This document shows, one piece after another, positions 14,701-17,146 of a DNA stretch of 17,146 bases. This stretch comes from JBOFFC01 sp051648405 (GTDB lineage: Bacteria > Planctomycetota > Planctomycetia > Pirellulales > Lacipirellulaceae), in the NCBI GenBank assembly GCA_051648405.1, contig JBOFFC010000168.1, forward strand, positions 1 to 17,146, given 5' to 3'. Both the position numbers and the translations under genes were made by a program. The notes under the pieces are model-generated. The model did no database searches and was not told the origin of the DNA. It saw nothing but the letters and a program-made list of their open reading frames with translations. Position 1 is the first letter of the stretch, and every line of letters starts with the position of its first letter.

Positions 14701-15774
14701 GAATCGTATGCCGTCGCCCGTGTTCCCGTAGTTCTCGCCTAACCCCGCCGTCCCAATAAAGTTGGCGGAGAGTACGCTCCCGTCGGCGTCACTAATCAGC
14801 ACGCCGTGCCCTGTGTTACCTCCGATGTAGTTGAGGTTCACTGGCACGGTGCTCCGCTCGATCGTCACGCCGTTCCCGCCGTTCGCTATGACCGCCGTGC
14901 GAGAGCCGTTTATACCGATTCTGTTGCTCTCAATTCCCGTTGCGCCCCCTGGGGATATCCATCTGCTGTCCGCGAAAACGATCCCGCCGTCTGCATTTCC
15001 TGCGATGGTGTTGTTGTATATGCGCGACGCGTCTACGTCGGCGCTAACGATCGACGGCACGTTCCGAATTCGGATCCCGTAGTCCCCGTTGCCAACGCCA
15101 GTGGTGCTGCCACGCGCTCCAATCGCGTTGCCAGTCACCGCTACACGCGCAAAACTTACGTTCGCGACTTCAATGCCGTCACCGCCATTACTTACGAGTG
15201 TGCAATTGTTTACTGATATCTCCCGGGCACGCGCGCCGGTCGCCAACTGTACTGAGATCCCGTCCATGGCATTGCCGGAGACTTCGCACAAACGAATGCT
15301 TAGTGCAGCATTGTTTGGAACATCTTGAACGAAGATCCCGTGGCCACTGAACCCGACGACGATCAGGTCTTCCACACGCATGGTCGGCGACGACGCGGTA
15401 AGCGCGTTCGACGTAATGTTGAAGGCCAATCCGTTCCCAGTGATCCCCGTACCATCGATCCGCACGGTGTCATTCACCGCCGTCACCTCTAAGGTAACCG
15501 GCTCGGTGATCGTCGGCAGAGCCGACGAGAGATCGATCCCGGAGCTAACAGCCGCCCCAGAGAACCGAATCACGTCCACATCGCCGGGATTGTTCGGCGC
15601 GATGCCTGGTAAGTTCAACGCACCATTGGCTTGCGTGATCGCCCACCTCAGCGTGCCGGGTGCCCCTGTATCCGCTGCCGACGTCACGTTGTATGTTTGC
15701 GACGCGAGCAGGCGCCTGTCTTCGAGGCACTCGACCATCAGCTCTTTACGTAGACGCGAACCGCTTTTCTTCAT
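11785..15774 (-). CDS. Large surface beta-helix protein with internal and terminal dockerin repeats
   Basis: The 1329 residues begin MKKSGSRLRKELMVECLEDRRLLA, like the N-terminal LEPR-XLL-type motif of planctomycete surface proteins. A CSLREA-like start (NVTSAADTGAPGTLRWAI, about 28-45) and right-handed beta-helix repeats follow (to about 500). Three dockerin-like calcium-loop pairs come next, near 538-595 (GDYNRDGAVNAADYTFW), 605-658 and 661-718. An Ig-like stretch (about 760-900) is followed by two more CSLREA segments (DVSLREAVDYAN near 925, ALSLREAIDLAN near 1180) with beta-helix text. A last dockerin pair runs from about 1264 to the end (GDYDGDGVAGGAVNAGDY). It is likely an exported or cell-surface adhesin-like protein. 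No catalytic motif is seen. The ATG at 15774 has only a weak AAGG upstream. The part coding residues 1 to about 535 is less GC-rich than the rest. Confidence 0.88.
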   Translation of the reverse strand: MKKSGSRLRKELMVECLEDRRLLASQTYNVTSAADTGAPGTLRWAITQANGALNLPGIAPNNPGDVDVIRFSGAAVSSGIDLSSALPTITEPVTLEVTAVNDTVRIDGTGITGNGLAFNITSNALTASSPTMRVEDLIVVGFSGHGIFVQDVPNNAALSIRLCEVSGNAMDGISVQLATGARAREISVNNCTLVSNGGDGIEVANVSFARVAVTGNAIGARGSTTGVGNGDYGIRIRNVPSIVSADVDASRIYNNTIAGNADGGIVFADSRWISPGGATGIESNRIGINGSRTAVIANGGNGVTIERSTVPVNLNYIGGNTGHGVLISDADGSVLSANFIGTAGLGENYGNTGDGIRFVSGSDDNVVGENNLLYFNGGAGVAVVGGVRNRVMANFYRGNVGIPVDLGAVGVNQNDSDDADAGANTLLNTPRIDATHGVLANGNWTFGLNLDMNVAGDYTVEVYVVTPATGQYSWRASIAVSGVTAVSGAAYNTTITIPNSTVFGVLAGERIGIVAIRSADGNTSEIAMPTSPVEQRPPGDYNRDGAVNAADYTFWRDRLGQSVIPYESADGNGDGIVNAADYTVWQSAYGSSNPATAASFFAALAAADFNDNGWVDDFDHVIWQKTFGSTTDLRADANADEVIDLRDLTEWQDLRAPFPCELAGDYNDDDVVDELDREVWVAATTPGSVPDLRADGNGDGVVDAADLAVWQSNKGVVGCELLPYLSAYPDLVAASTGGAPRVTETMVSNSLFPSSPFQMSWYDGSGQQLLSVPAVRDTVSVQFNEEVFVTKNALQLVNLDGAPPAGDVRFEYDRQSRVASWRFLAGAFADGRYLIRLSDSVIDMSRAAIDGEFANPWAVTETGTSVFPSGDGVTGGEFRFRFTILAGDGVVRDNIAGSVDYRNWKSIEPGMVYVSTTVDDWDGDLSFGDVSLREAVDYANGAGGPTTVVLPTGRYTLSRTGTETTASVSVNDLDILGDVAIVGYGPGFSIIDNSGLGAAPGDNGRAFGVSGAGRKLGLSKLTVANGATQLSGQVASVSAGASLTVTDTAIVNHTAYAGATAIAVDAATVVIERSVFQNNDTAQQFGGAAVQVNAWGSNTASVTVGETIFAQNVQPGYYGGPTRIGVAANGNVTKLNRGKNMYESAAGGFFDTTPGVGDVLGTPTYVVTSARDTFNHADNLEALSLREAIDLANNASSPSTIWVPAWKFTLTRERMEYLGNGPQTDTDVAWGDLDVKKSMSIRGVTGSTSVAWKPDVIDAVFDLLGDYDGDGVAGGAVNAGDYTVYAEQLGSVGNWEQFSADGDDDGDVDSADHAIWSLYYGNTLSLLNV

Positions 15775-16064
15775 CGCTGATACCTTGACTTGTGAGTTAG
15801 TGAGGCCGCTGCTATCATCCGGTGACTTGCCAGCAGCTTACACGCTCCGTCGCCGTCTGCTACCTGTGTCCCGATTGAGTACTGCCTACCGCCAGGCTTT
15901 GCTCATCGTGCACCGCCGATTGGTCTCCCGTCAAGTGGCGGCTTTTGATACCCCTCCGATCCGGAGTGAGCCGTCACCCGGTCGGCGGCGGTGAGCTCGC
16001 TCGGCCTTGGCCATACTGTCCGGCGATCCTACGCTGGCATCGCCATTAGTCCTCAGGATGCAAC
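15775..16064. other. Divergent intergenic region between two surface-protein genes
   Basis: These 290 bases separate the starts of two divergent genes and must hold both promoters, but I cannot point to a convincing -10/-35 pair. A small palindrome CTCCG-ATC-CGGAG lies at 15954-15966. A forward frame crossing most of the region (from 15380) is the antisense shadow of the large gene running on, with no recognisable product. AGGA at 16055-16058 is a fair ribosome site for the plus-strand gene. Confidence 0.5.
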
Positions 16065-16853
16065 ATGGATACGAAGTTGAATACATCGGCCGCCCTGGTG
16101 GCGGTCACGTTCCTCGCAAACCTCGCGGGCGCCGAAATCGTGACCGTTGAGTTCAGCGGTGCCGTTATCACTCATGCTGGCGCGAGCGCGCACTTTGCCC
16201 ATGTAGTGGACGGCGAACGCGTCGTTGGGACGGTCTCATACGACACCAGCACACCCGGCGTGGCAATCGATAGCAACGTCGCGGCATATGTTCAGAGCAC
16301 TCCAGAGGCGGTGGCGGTCGCCATCGGACCACACCGATTCCGATCGGAAGGCATGTCTGTTGCGGCAGTGATGACGGAGTTTGTAGGCGTGTCGTGGTCG
16401 TCTGGCGCGAACGAGTACCACCGAAGCGTTTCTGTGTCGGACGGTCTGTTGCCTGACAAGGAGCGAAACTACTACAACGAAACGTCGATTTCGGGATCGC
16501 ATGTGACAGCAGATGGTGTGCTGCTTAACGGTGGATTGCTGGTATCTTTCGTCGATGACCCGTCGATAGGGCAGCCACCTGCCTTGATTCTTCCTCGCGC
16601 AATCGACCCCGCGGTGTTCCGATTTGGACAGGGGGCGATTCAGATCGTCGTTCCAGAGGTGGTCGATCTCGGTGGTGTGAGCGTGACTTTTCCAAGACCC
16701 GCGCATGTACTGTTCGCAATCTACTACATACGCACTATCCCAGAGCCGACCGGGACGATACTCGCTGGTTGCGCCGGCCTATGTCTAGGTGCACGCAAAC
16801 GACGACTGGATGCTGTGCGTCGGACGGAGAGGCGTCAGTATACGGCATTATAG
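16065..16853 (+). CDS. PEP-CTERM sorting-domain protein of unknown function
   Basis: The 262-residue protein has an N-terminal signal peptide (MDTKLNTSAALVAVTFLANLAGA, about 1-23). Near the C-terminus it has the tripartite PEP-CTERM signal: P226-E-P, hydrophobic TGTILAGCAGLCLGA (229-243) and the basic cluster RKRR (244-247). Such proteins are exported, processed by an exosortase and placed in the envelope or extracellular matrix. The body between is beta-rich and resembles no enzyme I know; no catalytic motif is visible. A 15-residue tail (LDAVRRTERRQYTAL) follows the basic cluster, which normally ends the protein. The start at 16065 is preceded by AGGA with a 6-base gap. It is divergent from the large dockerin gene and shares its lower GC content, so the two may have arrived or evolved together. 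No exosortase gene is in the window. Confidence 0.8.
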   Translation: MDTKLNTSAALVAVTFLANLAGAEIVTVEFSGAVITHAGASAHFAHVVDGERVVGTVSYDTSTPGVAIDSNVAAYVQSTPEAVAVAIGPHRFRSEGMSVAAVMTEFVGVSWSSGANEYHRSVSVSDGLLPDKERNYYNETSISGSHVTADGVLLNGGLLVSFVDDPSIGQPPALILPRAIDPAVFRFGQGAIQIVVPEVVDLGGVSVTFPRPAHVLFAIYYIRTIPEPTGTILAGCAGLCLGARKRRLDAVRRTERRQYTAL

Positions 16854-17146
16854 CGTTCGTGTTGTGTGCATTTACGGCAGCGAGCTATGCGGTCGTCACC
16901 TGCGTCAGTAGGTGCTGCCGCAGGGCGATCTCGTAGTAGGTGCGACTGCCGGCCGATGAGTGCGGGGCGCCGTCAAGCTTCTTCATCGGAAACGCACAAA
17001 GACGATTCGCGGGCGCGGAGTCCCCAGAACGTGGCCGGAACACCCCCGCGCGTGTCACGCGCTTTTTGTTGGCGAGCCGGCGGCGCCAGCCGTCGGAGTC
17101 GTCGCGAGGAACAAGACTCAACCGCGGCGCGACGACTCCGGGGGCT
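16854..17146. other. Terminal non-coding stretch, no supported gene
   Basis: The stretch is about 293 bases. A minus-strand frame of 78 codons (16885-17121) is open, but it runs through palindromic repeat DNA, has no ribosome site and no familiar motif, so it is not called. The recognisable content is the REP-like palindromes at 17077-17140. Confidence 0.5.
17077..17140. repeat. REP-like palindromes
   Basis: Two nested structures are seen. CCGGCGGC (17077-17084) pairs with GCCGTCGG (17089-17096) around a GCCA loop, with a single wobble position. CGGAGTCGTCGCG (17094-17106) is a perfect 13-base inverted match to CGCGACGACTCCG (17128-17140). Extragenic GC-rich palindromes like this are common in planctomycete genomes. 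The unit may continue beyond the window edge. Confidence 0.6.

Noticed and set aside
16885..17121. 78-codon minus-strand frame at the right edge
   Set aside because: It covers REP-like palindromes, has no ribosome site and no familiar sequence. An unrelated small gene cannot be excluded but is not supported.

Overview
The window looks like a GC-rich planctomycete chromosome, probably of the Pirellulales type. The evidence is: proteins with planctomycete surface hallmarks (dockerin type I repeats used outside cellulosomes, an N-terminal ECLEDRRLLA motif like the planctomycete LEPR-XLL signature, CSLREA-like beta-helix repeats and a PEP-CTERM tail), strongly G/C-ending codons in most genes, and hairpin-rich intergenic repeats. 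This assignment rests on family knowledge and was not checked by a database search.

Layout, left to right. Positions 132-1223 encode the universal GTPase YchF. Convergent to it is a small minus-strand pair: a retropepsin-like aspartic protease (1285-1578) and, overlapping its start by ATGA, the remnant of a small DUF5678-like gene (1575-1778) that has no usable start codon. The remnant runs straight into a 156-base hairpin-rich element with terminal inverted repeats (1778-1933) that looks MITE-like. Next comes a ferrous-iron uptake operon, feoA-feoB (2250-4600), preceded by a Fur-box-like palindrome.

The centre (4703-10994) is a tightly packed operon on the plus strand: creatininase-family amidohydrolase, ABC ATPase, ABC permease, cytosine-deaminase (CodA)-like amidohydrolase, FAD-linked oxidase and an NMT1/THI5-like periplasmic binding protein. 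Neighbouring genes overlap by 4 bases or are separated by one base, except for the last gene, which follows a 48-base gap. I read it as an import-and-breakdown pathway for a small nitrogenous ring compound: the NMT1/THI5-type transporter brings it in, the deaminase removes an exocyclic amine, the creatininase-family enzyme opens a cyclic amide, and the flavoenzyme oxidises an intermediate. The substrate is unknown, and this is the best candidate for an undescribed system here. A thiol peroxidase gene, tpx (11111-11629), follows with its own possible promoter.

The right third is surface biology. A 1329-residue beta-helix/dockerin protein lies on the minus strand (11785-15774), convergent with tpx across a long inverted repeat. 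It is divergent from a PEP-CTERM protein (16065-16853). The N-terminal part of the large protein and the PEP-CTERM gene are visibly less GC-rich than the rest of the window, which suggests a mosaic or recently acquired segment. The last 290 bases hold REP-like palindromes and no gene I can support. I saw no tRNA, rRNA, CRISPR array, complete insertion sequence or riboswitch.
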